64,000 bases of DNA from Apoda limacodes. Taxonomy: Eukaryota; Arthropoda; Insecta; Lepidoptera; Limacodidae. Shown here one piece after another: positions 36,270-48,384 of the stretch (position 1 is its first letter; every line of letters starts with the position of its first letter). The notes under the pieces were generated by a model. That model did no database searches and was not told the DNA's origin. It was given only the letters and a program-made list of their open reading frames with translations. Where the stretch lies: contig OX291544.1 of NCBI GenBank assembly GCA_946406115.1, positions 29,529,521 to 29,593,520 of the forward strand, read 5' to 3'. The position numbers and the translations under genes were made by a program.

Positions 36270-36975
36270 TCTCCATCCAGCGATGTTCAGTTCCGAGATC
36301 ATTTACAAGATAAGGTAAAGCTGGCGTCAAAAAAACTTGGTGTACTCAACATAGCGAAGCAGTACTTCACGTCGGGGCAAACGCAAAAGGGCAAAAGGCA
36401 AACTTTACAAGTAGCAAGTTCGGCCCCATATGGAATACAGCTGCCATCTCTGGGCGCGTGCACCCGGATACCAGCTTGGCCCTTTAGACTCGGTTCAACG
36501 ACGGGCTGTGTGAATTGTCGACGATTCCAAACTCACTTGCGGTATCGAGCCCTTTAGTCTGAGGAGACACTTTGCCTCCCTGTGTGTGTTCTACCGCTTG
36601 TACAATGGGTTGTGTTCTGAGGAATTGTTCGAAATGATGCCCACGGCTACTTTCTACCATCGCACCGCTCGCAATCGGCAGGGAATTCATTCTCACACTT
36701 TAGAACCTAAATGATCGCGTACAGTGCGGTTTCAAAGAAAGTTCCTCCCGCGAACGCTTAAGTGGTGGAATGATCTCCCTGCCCCTGGTTTTCTCCAAGG
36801 ACTACGTATATACTAAGTATGGAGTTCTTTAAGAAAGAAGTTATTAGATTTCTGAATGGTCGGCAACGCGCGAGTTATACCTCTGGTGTTGCAAGCGTCT
36901 TTAGGCTACGGTGACCGCTTACCATCAGGCGGACCATAAGCTTGTTTGCCACCTCAGTGGTATAAAAAAAATGTA
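36270..36975 (+). pseudogene. CR1/jockey-type LINE 3' part, copy C
   Basis: Same family as 12120-13082: CCAGCGATGTTCAGTTCCGA (36279), ACTTGGTGTACTCAACA, CGGCCCCATATGGAATAC, TTCTACCGCTTGTACAATGG (about 36589) and the 3' end CCATCAGGCGGACCATAAGC with CACCTCAGTGGTATAAAAAA. Coding frames are lost by small indels; overall it is the best-preserved 3' half of the four. Confidence 0.82.
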
Positions 36976-37065
36976 TTTGGCAAAATTCATGTTTTGTTGA
37001 AGCTATTTATTTCTTTGTGGTTAAATGCAATAATAAATCATGATAATAAGTAAACCACGAAGGTA

Positions 37066-38695
37066 ATGTCCCTCCCGACACTAGAACCGCGACGGACTGG
37101 TATAAATTCGGGCAATTTCTCGAAAACCTCAGCTCGCCACATCGACTTAAACGTAGCTATCGACTCACTCACTAGCCACCTGACCGCCACAGTTGGCGAG
37201 TGCCCAAGACAAGTGCTGATTGGTGATTACCACCGCCTAATCCTGCCTCAGCACATCAGGTCGCTCATGATTGAGCGTAACGCGGCCAACAGTGCTATCG
37301 AAAATTGCACCCTTCCTTCTCAATGGAAAGATGCAATTATTATAGGAATCCATAAGCTAGGCAAAGCTCGTACCGAGGCGTCTTCCTACGGCCCTATAAG
37401 TTTACTAAAGGCTCTTGGTAAACTCTACGAAAGCTCTCGCTCGCCTACGGAACGCTATAGTCTCCAGAGGAATTTTCATAGAATAGCAGTTCGGCTTCCG
37501 AGCCAAACACTCATGCGTCCACCAAGTCCTCCGTATTACGGAATGCGGAACATATTCTCACTGGCTTCCAACCAGTATTAGGTAAGCCCCGTCACACGGG
37601 CGCTGTTTTCTTCGACAAAGTCTGGCACAACGGTTTAATTTATTAACTATACAACTTTCAGTTGCCAGACCGTCTTGTGCTCATCATACGAGAGTATTTG
37701 TCGAACCGTAGCTTTCGTTGTAAAGTTGAAGGCACTCTCTCTTCCCCCAATTCCATAGAAGCAGGAGTCCAGCAAGGGTCCGTGCTCGCCCCTATCTTGT
37801 ACCTTCTGTACACAAACGATATCCTTAAAACGATAGGCACCCAATTAGCCCTCTTTGCGGACGATACCGCTATTTATACCACCGATAGGCAAGTGAGTCG
37901 AATCACTAGGAGACTCCAACCCGCTATCACCGCCCTAGGCGAACGGTTTCGGAAATGGAGAATCGAAGTGAACCCCGACAAAAGCTCTGCCGTTCTCTTT
38001 ACCGTAGGCCGCCCTCCGCGGCCATCTCCCCTCTCACTCTTCGGTCGTGCCATTCCTTTGCAAAACAAGACCAAATATCTCGGTGTGACCCTGGATAGGC
38101 TTTTGAACTTCCGCGATCACACCAAAATAGTTAGAGACCAAGCCGCTTGTGTTCTCAGTACTATAAGATGTCGCTTAGAAATAAGCAGAATCTTTACACA
38201 ACTTGTATCCGCCCCATACTAGTATATGCTAGCGTCGTTTATGTGTTGTCTAAACGCAATCTCCATAAACTCCAGTCCCTCCAAAACCGTTTTCTCAGAG
38301 CCTCTAGAGCAATGCGGACCTACACAGGGACTTTGAGCTCCCCACGATTCCACAATATTTCAAAGACCTGGCAGTCCGCTTTTTCGAGCGTACACAAAAT
38401 CACCCGAATCTATTAATTGTGCAATCCACAACGTATCATCCCCTCGATCAACCTCGGCACGGTCGTAAAACTATCGTGAGGCGGCCTCGGTACGTACTTA
38501 CCTCCCCTCCTGGCGTTGACTCACCTTCGGGTTCGAGGCTCACGCCGGTCGAAGGGACACCATCGTGAGCGACAACCCAAGCCGAGGCTCTTAAGCGTTG
38601 GGCGCTATGTGGGCTGAGGCTCCTTCAGAGTCTCGCCCCAAAAAGCCCGGTGAACCAGTAATAGCTGCAACAGCCAAAGAGTCAGTCAGAAAAAA
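37066..38695 (+). pseudogene. Jockey-superfamily LINE, reverse transcriptase to 3' end
   Basis: RT frames: NAANSAIENCTLPSQWKDAI (about 37288) and a changed YGPISLLKALGKLYE (37387). From 37662 a 186-codon frame holds LVLIIREYLSNRSFRCK, VQQGSVLAPILYLLY and the catalytic LFADDTAIYT (about 37852), then KTKYLGVTLDRLLNFRDH. Further frames encode CIRPILVYASVVYVLSKRN and LQSLQNRFLRASRAMR. A GC-rich 3' UTR ends in poly-A at about 38692. At least three frame breaks. It follows copy C of another LINE and differs from it in sequence and composition. Confidence 0.85.
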
Positions 38696-38699
38696 AAAA

Positions 38700-39140
38700 C
38701 ACAATCATTTAATCATCATCCTCATCTACATCATCTTTTTTTGAATTTGTCCAAATCGTGGAACAAAAACACATTGAGGTACAAATTAACTTAGCCTTTC
38801 GGCATTTACAAAGTTTTGATGTGCAATCTTTGCAAATAATAAAAAAAAAAAAATTATATTTTTTTTCTTGGCCTGCGACTGCAACCACTTTTAAAAATAG
38901 GATTCTTTGCTACGAATACATTAAGCAAAGGCCTAGTTACCAAATCAGTGCAGGCTCTTATTGCCGAAATAAGTAGCCCAGTACACAATATTATGTAATT
39001 TCAATGATTACCTATTTATTTTATGGAAATTTATTATTAAAAACGGTGAATTAATTGCTTTAATAGTTTATAACAATTATTTTCGCATTCTACGACAAAA
39101 ACAACGCTAAAGACGGCAAAAAAACGGCTTCGGGAGTCGA
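38700..39140. other. Intergenic, no gene seen
   Basis: AT-rich with an A-run near 38840; no recognisable feature. Confidence 0.3.
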
Positions 39141-39144
39141 AATA

Positions 39145-39690
39145 TATTAGTACGAAAACGTCCGCCATCTTGAATTCTGAGCTTCAGGTCAAAAATCGTG
39201 AGTGCCAACATCGAAATTCGTGTACAAGAGATCCGAATTAGTAAAAAACGAGTTGCACTCCGGGAGTGCCGGCAGAAGTGAAAACCTTTACACACGATTC
39301 GCGCTTAACACTCAAATATGTCACAAGACATGTCTTTGACATTGTCAAGAAATAATAATGTTTGTTTATTTACTTTTTTGACGTAGTATATTTGACATCG
39401 CAATCTGTCATAGAATTAAAATTCCATATCCAACCTTCCTGTACTACTCATAATCGCGAATACTAAAAATAAAAATTATAATAGGCGTGGCATTACGGTT
39501 TCCGTCTTACGCATTTCCACGATTAGGACACGTGACCTGACGCGAGTTTATCATTTAATACCCATACCAAAAAAGTGCACAACGCCGCTAAAGAAGTTTT
39601 CACTTCAAAAACTCATTTGGCCAAATGTTACCCAAAATGCCGCTAGACTTGTTAAAATGGCCACTTTTGAGATCAGTGAACCAGTCTATA
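39145..39690. repeat. Right inverted arm of the foldback pair
   Basis: Bases 39150-39245 and 39607-39687 are the inverted counterparts of 36009-36090 and 35934-36004. In this arm the two blocks are separated by about 360 bp that the left arm lacks, so one arm has gained or lost sequence. Confidence 0.65.
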
Positions 39691-41610
39691 TAATTGAAGA
39701 CCATAAAATGTACTCCATTAGCGTACTTGGTTATGATCAGAGAATGTATCCTCTAACTGAATGCGTTGCCGGCGCCCATACAAGTAACTGTGAAACCAGT
39801 TTATCGCTATTGGAGATATGTTAAGAGAGCGAGATGAGCAATAGATCAAAGTCGACAGTGTTAAAGGCTTTACTGAAATCTAACAGTGATATGACTGTGA
39901 GTTGTTTGGTATGCTACATGAAACCAAAATAACAATAATTGATATGTGTTAGACTTTGTTTTAAGAAGCTTACTAACTTTTTTATAATACATACTTTGTG
40001 TTTTTTAATACATATATCAATACTTGTTAACTGATTATCGTATTGTATTATTACTTTAAATAGAACATCTTGCCAGCTCTTTTTGGCAGAAATTAACATT
40101 GTATACATTGTATCGACGATTTAAAAGTGTTTTCAGAAACTTATTTGAATGAATATTGTTTGATTTGATTTGTGAGGAGGGTGGGCCTACTAGGGGAGGT
40201 CGACGAGACTAGTCCCGTTATTTGGATAGCGAGATCGTCGTCAGGAGCCGTTAGGACGTGCCGTGGCCACCTAACAGTGGTTTTTCGATCATGCTGTGGT
40301 CGGTCAGGGGGTACCATAGATTTATAAAAAGGCTTCTGTAAGAATCATAGATAAATGGACAGCCCATTTCCTAGCCAGATGTAAACAAAAAGGTTGCAAA
40401 GGAGTGACAGAGACAAACCCAAGCTGCGGTGTCTCTTTTCTCTTTCTAACTTGTTTTAAAATACATCAACAATCAATATTTGCGGACGTTGATAGAAAGA
40501 GAAAACCGTTTTCAGTTTAACAGTTAATAACATTTTTTTGTGGGTCATTGTATGCACGATGCGCGGGGTAGTGGACGGCGGGCGCCTGGGCAGAACAAAA
40601 GAAAGCTAGAAGCTTGGGTGGGACATGAATAGAAGGGAAGTCTCTACCTGAGGCACAGAATAATGTGGTGGCAGGCCTTTATTCAAACGCTAATTGCAAA
40701 CATTGTGATAGGGATAAAGGCATAGGATTTTTGGGTTTACAAAGGTAATACGATGGAGAATAATACAAAGTAATAAAAACCACCTGTAATATAGGCATTA
40801 TTTGGAGAAATTGATCAAATAATTAAAAAAACACCAATTAAAATACAGATTTTTCTCAAAATGTAATATTTTATTATTACTTGTTGCTGTTTTTTGGGCA
40901 TTTTGTGTATTTTATATTTTATCAGGATATACCTCTTAGATCAAAAGTTATAACGTTTTCTTTGCAGTAAGTCAACAGAAGGTAATTACAATAAAAAAAA
41001 ATCTATAAAATATAAAAAAAAAATTAGATTTTTTTTTGTCATTTTTTCCTTCGATAAAAATGGGTCTAGTTTCACCCATTTTCATATGTGCACTTTATAG
41101 AAGAGGGCTGTTTCTTTTTTTGCTCATAGAATCAGTATCTCAATTCAAAGAGGAAATGCAGGCAGCGTTCTTGGCACCTTACCACGCAGGCAACAATTAA
41201 TTGAATAAAATTTATTTTTGTAATAGTTTTAATTTCGTTTTAAATTGTTTTGTCTAGGTTTTAGATTTATTTGTACGGTTTAGAGTAGTTTAGATTTATA
41301 TATATTTACTTCATAATTTACTGTCATTCATAGTCAACACACACACGTCACTTCACATCAACTCTCATTTATTGTAAATGAAATATTCTACTATATACAT
41401 ATTTATTAATTAAGTATTGACATAGCGACAAATAAACGTCGAAATATCTACAAGTACCTAATTTCGTTTTATTTATTTATATATTAAAACGAAAGTAAAA
41501 AGCGCAAAAGAATATATATATATAGAATATAGAATATATATAAGAATACTTGACACAAATTAGTTTCGCTTGTTAAAAAATAACACTTCTAAAAACTAAA
41601 GAGTATGTTC
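39691..41610. other. Intergenic, mostly unassigned
   Basis: A possible LINE 3' end with a TTTGATTTGATTTG tail lies at 40158-40172. A G-rich block is at 40172-40310 and AT microsatellite at 41512-41545. No coding sequence could be supported. Confidence 0.35.
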
Positions 41611-41614
41611 AGCC

Positions 41615-42060
41615 CGTTTTACTTGCCTTCATAAACTGTAAAAAAGCCTACAATCTCGTCAAAATCTGGGCTGTTCTGGAAACCTTGCAACGATGTCAAG
41701 TTAATTGACGATATGTCTAGGTGCTGAGATGCCTGTATGGAGCCGCTACAACGACTGCACAAGACCAGCAGACAAAGATCATTCAGTTGCGCAAAGGAGT
41801 ACGACAGGGCGCATCCTTTAAATACTGAACTGGAAAAATCGTGGCTTCTCTGTAAACAGCGCGTTCATTTTCCACTTCTAGTTTGCTAAAAGTGAAATTT
41901 GAAATGAATAGGTTGAATTAATTCTACCTCTTCCACCAGAGGATCATACTTAGATGCTCAACTGCTCTATTGATGAACGCCAAGAATGGTTTGTTGCAGT
42001 ATAGAGGCGTGATCTGATACTATGTCTCCCACATACTAATAGGTAGATTTTACATTTTAA
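41615..42060 (+). pseudogene. RTE-type LINE reverse transcriptase fragment
   Basis: The + strand gives LLAFINCKKAYNLVKIWAVL (about 41620-41680), a decayed F-D-KKAFD RT block, then YGAATTTAQDQQTKIIQLRK followed by GVRQGASF (41795-41815). Downstream, NWKNRGFSVNSAFIFHF (about 41830) fits the region before the FADD box, which is lost. Frames are broken. It abuts the gypsy remnant to its right. Confidence 0.65.
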
Positions 42061-42084
42061 ATGCTAACCGTATTGCCACAACGT

Positions 42085-43750
42085 ACCATTCAGAAGAAGA
42101 TTAAGGATTATATGGGGCTGAACGACTTAAAGCACTTTCCTTACTATGTAAATACTCTCTGATTTCTGCAAACATAAAGGACGATCTTTGATCTGTATGA
42201 ATGTCATTTGGCATGCCAAAAACTGAAAATATATCTGTAATTTGTCTGATTGGCTTGTCTAAATTTGTAATATTACGGAATAGGTTCAATATTATCTTCT
42301 TGTAAAACTGAAATAGTAAGTGGTGTCATAGATCCATTAAATTGAACCCTTAATTAAAAAAAATGTTTAAGTATATCATGACCAATAATAACTTCCATAC
42401 ACAAATAATTCATTACTCGAAGTAATGTGTTTGGAAATATATGACCCTTTATTTATAATGTTGCAAGACATGCAGATTTCACTTTCATTTTAAAAATAGA
42501 CGATGTCATTGGCACATTCTGATATAATGGTTTAACGGATATTTTGTATTGCTTGGCGATGTGCTCGTCTATGTAGCTAGCTGTACTACCTGTATCTATT
42601 AATGCTTTAACAAGTATTTGCATTGAAAATTTCTGTAAAAACTGCTGCCAGAATGAGGCAAGAGGTTGTTTCTTCAGTGACTTCGGTAGAAGCAGCAAGG
42701 GATGATTTTTTGCAAACTTTTGCAAAATGTCCTCGTTTACCACGGATGGCGGGAATTCCCACAAAATAACAAGCATACTGTTTGTTCTTTGATTCGAAGG
42801 TTGGTTTTTGTATAGTATTACTGACAGCAACAACAGGATGTGATGAATAACTGTCCTGCTGATGTGATATATTACTTTCAAACTGTATCTGTGCAAATTC
42901 CAAAGTACGAGCACAACCATGAGCATCATCTGAACTTAAATTTAATTATTCCAAAAGTCTTTGTCTTATCGTTGACGAACTTAATCCCGCATTGAACGCG
43001 TCTCTGATGAAAGCTTCCTCATTTTCAATTACAGTAACTGTTTTTAATATACAATCTTTAGACAGCAGTTTTAAAACTTGTAAATACTGATCAATAGAAT
43101 CAGGCTGCTGTTTTCTACTTGCAAGTTTATATCTTGCAAATATTTCATTTTAGGGTTTCACGAATAAATTTTGAAGCGTAGATATAGCAGAAGTGTAGGT
43201 AGAACCATTTGGTATAGGAGTGTAAACGTTGGGAGAAATATGATTTATTAAAAGCTTTAACTTTACTGTGTCGCATTTGTTAACTGTAGTTGTTTACTTG
43301 TCTATTTAAGATTCTTCAAGAAAATTTTCAAACATTTTTCTCCAATGAGCCCACTTTGATTTTCTGATGGGTCAATTTCAAATCTTTCAGGTTTTAAAAA
43401 CCTGTTCATAGTTATATTTTCTATTTGAGAGAAATTATTAATATATTGAAATAAGAGAACACCTTTGCAAATATTGGGTTTTATTAGGCATTTAAAATAG
43501 CCTAATAAATTAAAATAAAAAAGCATATCTACACAACACACAACATTTAGCTTGACAGATACTTTACTTTGGTACATTTATTTGGTGGCATCTAACCATA
43601 GATTCACTACACACTACTTACAAATCACACGTCTTATCGCGGTAAATGCATGCCACGCTCTGAATTTAGGTGCCGCCGACTGCCATTCATATATTAAGTT
43701 CAGAGTGCATTACGCTTATCCCTGCTGAGGTCTTTCCTAGAAAATACAGT
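42085..43750 (-). pseudogene. Ty3/gypsy remnant A: gag, protease, integrase scrap
   Basis: From right to left on the - strand: possible 5' LTR/leader (about 43430-43740); gag starting MNRFLKPERFEIDPSENQSG (43410); NEEAFIRDAFNAGLSSS (about 43020); a decayed zinc knuckle ending GHFAKVCKKS (about 42715); protease with LIDTGSTASYIDEHIA (about 42590) and VIIGHDIL. Then the sequence jumps to an integrase piece (FGMPNDIHTDQRSSF at about 42215 to PYNP at 42101). Reverse transcriptase, RNase H and the start of integrase are missing, so there is a large internal deletion, and the 3' end is cut off. Frames contain stops. Confidence 0.8.
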
Positions 43751-43761
43751 CACACCATAGA

Positions 43762-43891
43762 CAATAATATATCTTTGAATTAAAACATTTTATGCACAAA
43801 TATAGTGTATATTTATTGTAATGTCTATATGACAGACGTTCATAATATTTTTTAATATGACATTGTATGGAAGTAGTACTACTCTATGACA
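43762..43891 (-). repeat. 3' LTR of gypsy element B
   Basis: About 130 bp, starting TGTCATAGAGTAGTACTACT on the - strand. It differs from the 5' LTR by only a few changes (GTGTAT against GGTTTA, and one T in a T-run), suggesting fairly recent insertion. Confidence 0.85.
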
Positions 43892-43902
43892 TTTCTCCCC
43901 AT

Positions 43903-44815
43903 TTAGTCTAATTGTTCAATGAGACGAATAGGACGTCTAATTTGGCGATGACTATGTCGTCGTAGTGGAGTCGCTCCTAGAACTGGTGTTGGTCTTTCAC
44001 CCAATTCAGGCCATTCCGAATTATTTTTATTCAAACATCTCATATTTGAGGCTGACTCGGTCGTTGGTGTGTTTCTAGAATTTACAGAGACGTTTGGGGG
44101 TTCAATGAATGTTGCTCGATCACTTGTGAGTAAAAGATTAGGTGATATCATATCTGGTGATCTTGATATTTTTTCAATATCTTTGTTTTCAGTAAAAACA
44201 GTTTGGTGAAGTTGTTCACTCATTCTTGGACGGATGTGGTCAGCATGTCTTCGTTTTTCTATACCTTCAGGAGTAGTTATAATATATGAATATTTATTAG
44301 TTCTTTTAGCGACAACAGCTGGTTTCCACTTATGTTCGCATTGAGTTTTTGTAAATATTTTATCTCCCGGTCTGTAAATAGGAGAAACTTCATCGGTTTT
44401 GATATTTTCTTGAATATTTTTGTGCTGTAATGTTTTTCTGAGATTTGGGCGTACATTATCCAGAAGACATGGCAGTTGACGACCAAACATCATTTGAGCT
44501 GGCGATTTTCCTGTTGTACTGTGAGGAGTATTTCGGTATGAGAACAAAAAGTTACGAAGTCTGTTTTTGGTACTCAATTTGTCCCCAGTACTAGCAGCCA
44601 TTCTTGTCTTTAGGGTGCGGACTAGACGTTCTGCTAACCCATTAGTCCTTGGGTGATATGGTGATGATGTAACATGTAAAATACCTTTGTTTTCACAGTA
44701 TTCCTTAAATTCTTTTGATGTCAGTTGGGGTCCATTATCGGATACTATAACTTGTGGTATTCCAAAATTCGAAAAAATACCTTCAAGTTTATCGCATAAT
44801 TTTGATGTGGTTATT
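43903..44815 (-). pseudogene. Integrase core and C-terminus of gypsy element B
   Basis: The frame is open from about 44790 to the stop at 43903. The catalytic core shows VIVSDNGPQLTS (about 44755) and TNGLAERLVRTLKTRM (about 44650), so the second D and the E are present. TPHSTTGKSPAQMMFGRQLP and YRPGDKIFTKTQ follow. The first catalytic D and the zinc-binding domain are missing because of the deletion near 44815, so it cannot be a working integrase. Confidence 0.83.
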
Positions 44816-44819
44816 TTGT

Positions 44820-45811
44820 CCCGTTAATTTATGTAGATCTGCGCATAACCCATGTAGGTGTGGTATGAAACGTTCATAAAAATTGACAAGTCCAAGGAAG
44901 GATCTGAGTTCTTTGGTGTTTTTGGGAGGTGGTGCTTTTAATACAGCTTCGACTTTGGATTTTGTAGGACTTGCTCCTTTCTTGTATATTAGATGTCCTA
45001 AATATTCAATTTCAGGTTGCAAAAAGCAACATTTTTTTAAATTTACTTTTAAGCCAGCTTTTTGCAATCTTGTTAACACACTAGAAAGATTTTCTAGGTG
45101 TTTTTGTCATCTTTTCCTGTTACGGCTATGTCATCAAAATACACTGCAACATTTGGAATATCTTCAAGTAGTTTTTCTAAAAAACTTTGAAATTCCAAAT
45201 GGCATTCTATTGTACTGGTAATAACCTTTGTGTGTTGAGATGATAAGATACTTTTTGGAGTCTGGTGCGACTTCAAATTGCAGATACGCATCTTTTAGAT
45301 CAATTTTAGAGTACTTATCACCATTTGCTAAACGTTGACGTAGTTGATCGAATAATGGAACGGGATGCATGTGCTGAATTAATGCTTGGTTAACAGTAGT
45401 TCGATAATCACCACAAATCCGTATTTGTCCATTTGTTTTTAGTACGTTGACAGTTGGTGTTGCCCATTCTATTGGTATTTCATTTGGATTAACTGGAGTT
45501 ATGATACCTTGTTCTACTAAACGTTGTAGTTCGGTTTCAACATTCTTCTTCATACTAAATTTAACAGGTCTAGGTGGTAGGTGTTTCGGTTCTGCATTAG
45601 CCTTGATATGAATGTTAACTTGATAATTTTTAACTTTTCCCAATTTATTGTTAAAAAGCTCAATATGTTTCTTAGTAATGTTATTTAGTAATTCTTTGAT
45701 GTTGTTGGAGCTTATCTTTACTGAATAAACTGGTTTGGGAAAGTCCATGTTAAATATTTCACTCCACTGTAAACCGAATAATAAGGGGTCTGCTCTTTTC
45801 ATAATGACCAC
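44820..45811 (-). pseudogene. Reverse transcriptase of gypsy element B (frameshifted)
   Basis: Three frames in sequence. 45811-45164 has the RT fingers and palm (QGIITPVNPNEIPIEWATPT, ICGDYRTTVNQ, YSKIDLKDAYLQFEV, NRMPFGIS). A small deletion then shifts the frame, and 45291-45094 carries the catalytic NVAVYFDDIAVTG. Another shift precedes 45079-44789 (RLQKAGLKVNLKKCCFLQPE, EYLGHLI, LRSFLGLVNFYERFIPHL). RNase H is absent. At least two frameshifts inactivate it. The 5' boundary with protease is a shift at an A8 run (45822-45829). Confidence 0.85.
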
Positions 45812-47139
45812 CGGTAGTATTTTTTTTTACCGTTTAATTCCACAGTTACGTCAGTCAGGCCTTTTGGTTTTAGTTTTAAATTAGAGTAAGCTCGCAGGGA
45901 AGGGCCTTTTCTTAATGGTGGTGCACCAATTTCCCTCCAAAGTTCTGTACTTATTATTGAATAAATAGATCCAGGATCCCAATCCATAGTACATTTAATG
46001 CTATTTATGTTTACATCAATTTTCTTACATCGTGTGGTTTTGTTATTAATTTTACACACAATATCCTCGATGTCGCTCATATCGGTAGATATCTCAGATG
46101 AATGTGAAGAATACTTATCTTCTGGATAGTTGCTATTTCTGTTGCTAATTCTGTGTAATTTAGTTTGACCTCGTATGTTTCGCCAGTTTCGTTTCTGAAT
46201 ATGCGTTGATAAATATGCTCTACCAGATTTAATGCAACAATTCTCAAAATGTCCTTCAGAGTCACATTCCTTACAAACGTGATTTTTAGCTGAACAATCG
46301 TTGTAGTTGTGTTTTTCATATTTGCCACAACGTCTGCATTGGCCTGGCTTTAGTTTTCTGGGAGTGTTGAAATTTTGTTCTTTTATGCCTTGTTTACTGT
46401 TTTTGATATTTATTTTATTCGTAGAATGTGCTGTGTCATTTTCAGCCATTTCTCGTGAGAGGGCTATATTAAAAACTTCAGTAAAAGTAATTTCTATTTG
46501 TTTGTCGTTTGACGTTTGTTTTTGTAAGTCAGGCCATCTTTGCCGTTATTCAATTTCTAGCTGTTCGTGATTTAAACCAGTAGCAAAACGGTCACGTAGT
46601 TGTCGTTCAAGTAATACTCCCTCATAGCCACAGTCTCTACTAAGTTCTTTCAGTCTGTTGGCATAATTTTCCATAGATTCTGTACTTTCTCTAGTAGAGT
46701 TCCAAAAATCTATAAGTGCTTTGTATCTTGTTTTCTTTGTGCGATGTAAATCTAAAAGTTTCACTTTTAAATGTTCATATACAGTTTTCTCGAAATTAGG
46801 GGTGAATGCAATTTTTACTTGATGGTATGTTTCAGGTGTCAAACATGCAATGAGTAGATCTTTTCTCAAAATATCACATTCATTTCCCCACATGTTGCAT
46901 TTTGCTTCAAAATAATCGATAAAATTTTCGACAGTAGTAGTAGAAGGGTTAAATTTATCATTTTTAAAATTGTTTATTATGTTTGCTTTACCTTGTTTTT
47001 GCTGTTGTGATGTAGATACTACATCATCGTTTGAATTCGGTGTGTTTTGTTTTGTTACCAATAGTTGTAATATTTGGGTAATTTGCTGTTGTTGAGTTTG
47101 TTGCATTTGAAGTCGTTCTGTGAATTGTTCCGTATTCAT
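45799..47139 (-). pseudogene. Gag-protease frame of gypsy element B with one internal stop
   Basis: Starts MNTEQFTERLQMQQTQQQQ at 47139. A capsid-like region (FIDYFEAKCNMWG, NYANRLKELSRDCGYEG) runs to TAA at 46546-46548, and the same frame continues beyond it to 45799. It carries two zinc knuckles (CRRCGKYEKHNYNDC, CKECDSEGHFENCC) and a protease with DWDPGSIYSII in place of the usual DTGS. A single stop codon separates it from a 447-codon open frame; whether that is decay or tolerated readthrough cannot be told. Confidence 0.85.
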
Positions 47140-47159
47140 TGTTTTTTTCTCCTCGTCGC

Positions 47160-47288
47160 CAATAATATATCTTTGAATTAAAACATTTTATGCACAAATA
47201 TGGTTTATATTTATTGTAATGTCTATATGACAGACGTTCATAATATTTTTAATATGACATTGTATGGAAGTAGTACTACTCTATGACA
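47160..47288 (-). repeat. 5' LTR of gypsy element B
   Basis: About 129 bp on the - strand (TGTCATAGAG to ATATTATTG). It is followed by GCGACGAGGAG, a possible primer-binding site, and the gag ATG 20 bp on. Confidence 0.85.
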
Positions 47289-48380
47289 CTTTTTATATCA
47301 AATGTCAACTTAGTTACCTACTACTACTACAAACGTACTATTAAAATCGCAATATATTCGATCAGCATCCACTTGCTTCTTAGCATTTATATATTCGAAG
47401 GCGTGATTAACAAAAATCATTAGGTTCGTAGCTGTAGATCGTTTTAAAAAATATATCAGTCAAACAATCATTTCATTTCATTTCAAAACGTTAAGCAATG
47501 GCGACCCAGAACAATTGCTCTCTTATTTCAAGATCGCACTAAGGTCACGCGCCTCCATCGTCACTAGCTCCAATCCTAACGATGCGAACGCATCTGCTAC
47601 GTGATGTAACCGCGCCAAACAATTAAGTGTAATTTAGTGGACAAATTGGCTCGATTTTAAAAACTTTTATGATAAATACATTTCTGTAAATGTTTACATG
47701 ATTTCTACGGGAGTTGACGGGAGCGAGACTTCTGAATGTGTCATTTCTGATTTGCAACAGGATCTTCAGTGGATGGAAGCACTTCTGAAATCGCACAGTG
47801 CGAACTTTAGGTCCTAGGTGTATGAATGAATTTCCTGGTGAATGAAAGTCTCTCGTCAGGCTCAAAACACCTTGCATTGATCAGGAATTACCCAAAAATG
47901 GGTCAGTAAAATATGACTCAAAATATGCAAAAACCACCTAAGGAAAAGACATATTATATAAGACATACAAATTATGCAATTCCAAATTGGCAGAGAGGTT
48001 ACGACCTGTGGCGATAAAGAAAGAGAGCCTTGGGGAGAACAAACATTTACAAATTTAGTTTTTTTAACCCTAATGCAGGTATTGCCTATAAAAATACATA
48101 CATAATTACAAAACTAGATTGTTCACAAACCAAATCAAATAGTTCTTTTATCAAGTAGGTTTTTGTAAAAACACATTCGAATCGTCAAATTTCCTAGTTT
48201 ATTATGACTTTATCTACTAAAAAAATCGTCAAGAAACTTAGCAGTTACTACTTTCAAAATATTTACAGTAATACCCTTAGATTACAACATATAGAGATTT
48301 CATTATCTTTCTGATTTCATATTATCTACATATAATAAAATAGTAGGAAAGTCAAAACTGTACATTGAATATTTATTTAA
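47289..48380. other. Intergenic, no gene seen
   Basis: No coding content. AAGCAATGGCGACCCAGAAC at 47492 resembles a retroelement primer-binding site but has no attached element. Bases 47384-47434 are loosely repeated at 49901-49951. Confidence 0.35.
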
Positions 48381-48384
48381 AAGA

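Larger units (their letters stand above)
43762..47288 (-). mobile_element. Ty3/gypsy retrotransposon B with both LTRs, internally deleted
   Basis: A 3.5 kb element on the - strand bounded by nearly identical short LTRs (43762-43891 and 47160-47288). The order gag, protease, RT, integrase is kept, but RNase H and the integrase N-terminus are deleted near 44815. A polypurine tract (AATGGGGAGAAA) abuts the 3' LTR. The gag ATG at 47139 is only about 20 bp from the 5' LTR. No matching target-site duplication was found at the outer edges. Components are annotated separately. Confidence 0.88.

Noticed and set aside
47492..47512. GGCGACC primer-binding-site-like sequence as evidence of another LTR element
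   Set aside because: No LTR copy, gag or pol follows on the + strand; a short chance match is sufficient.
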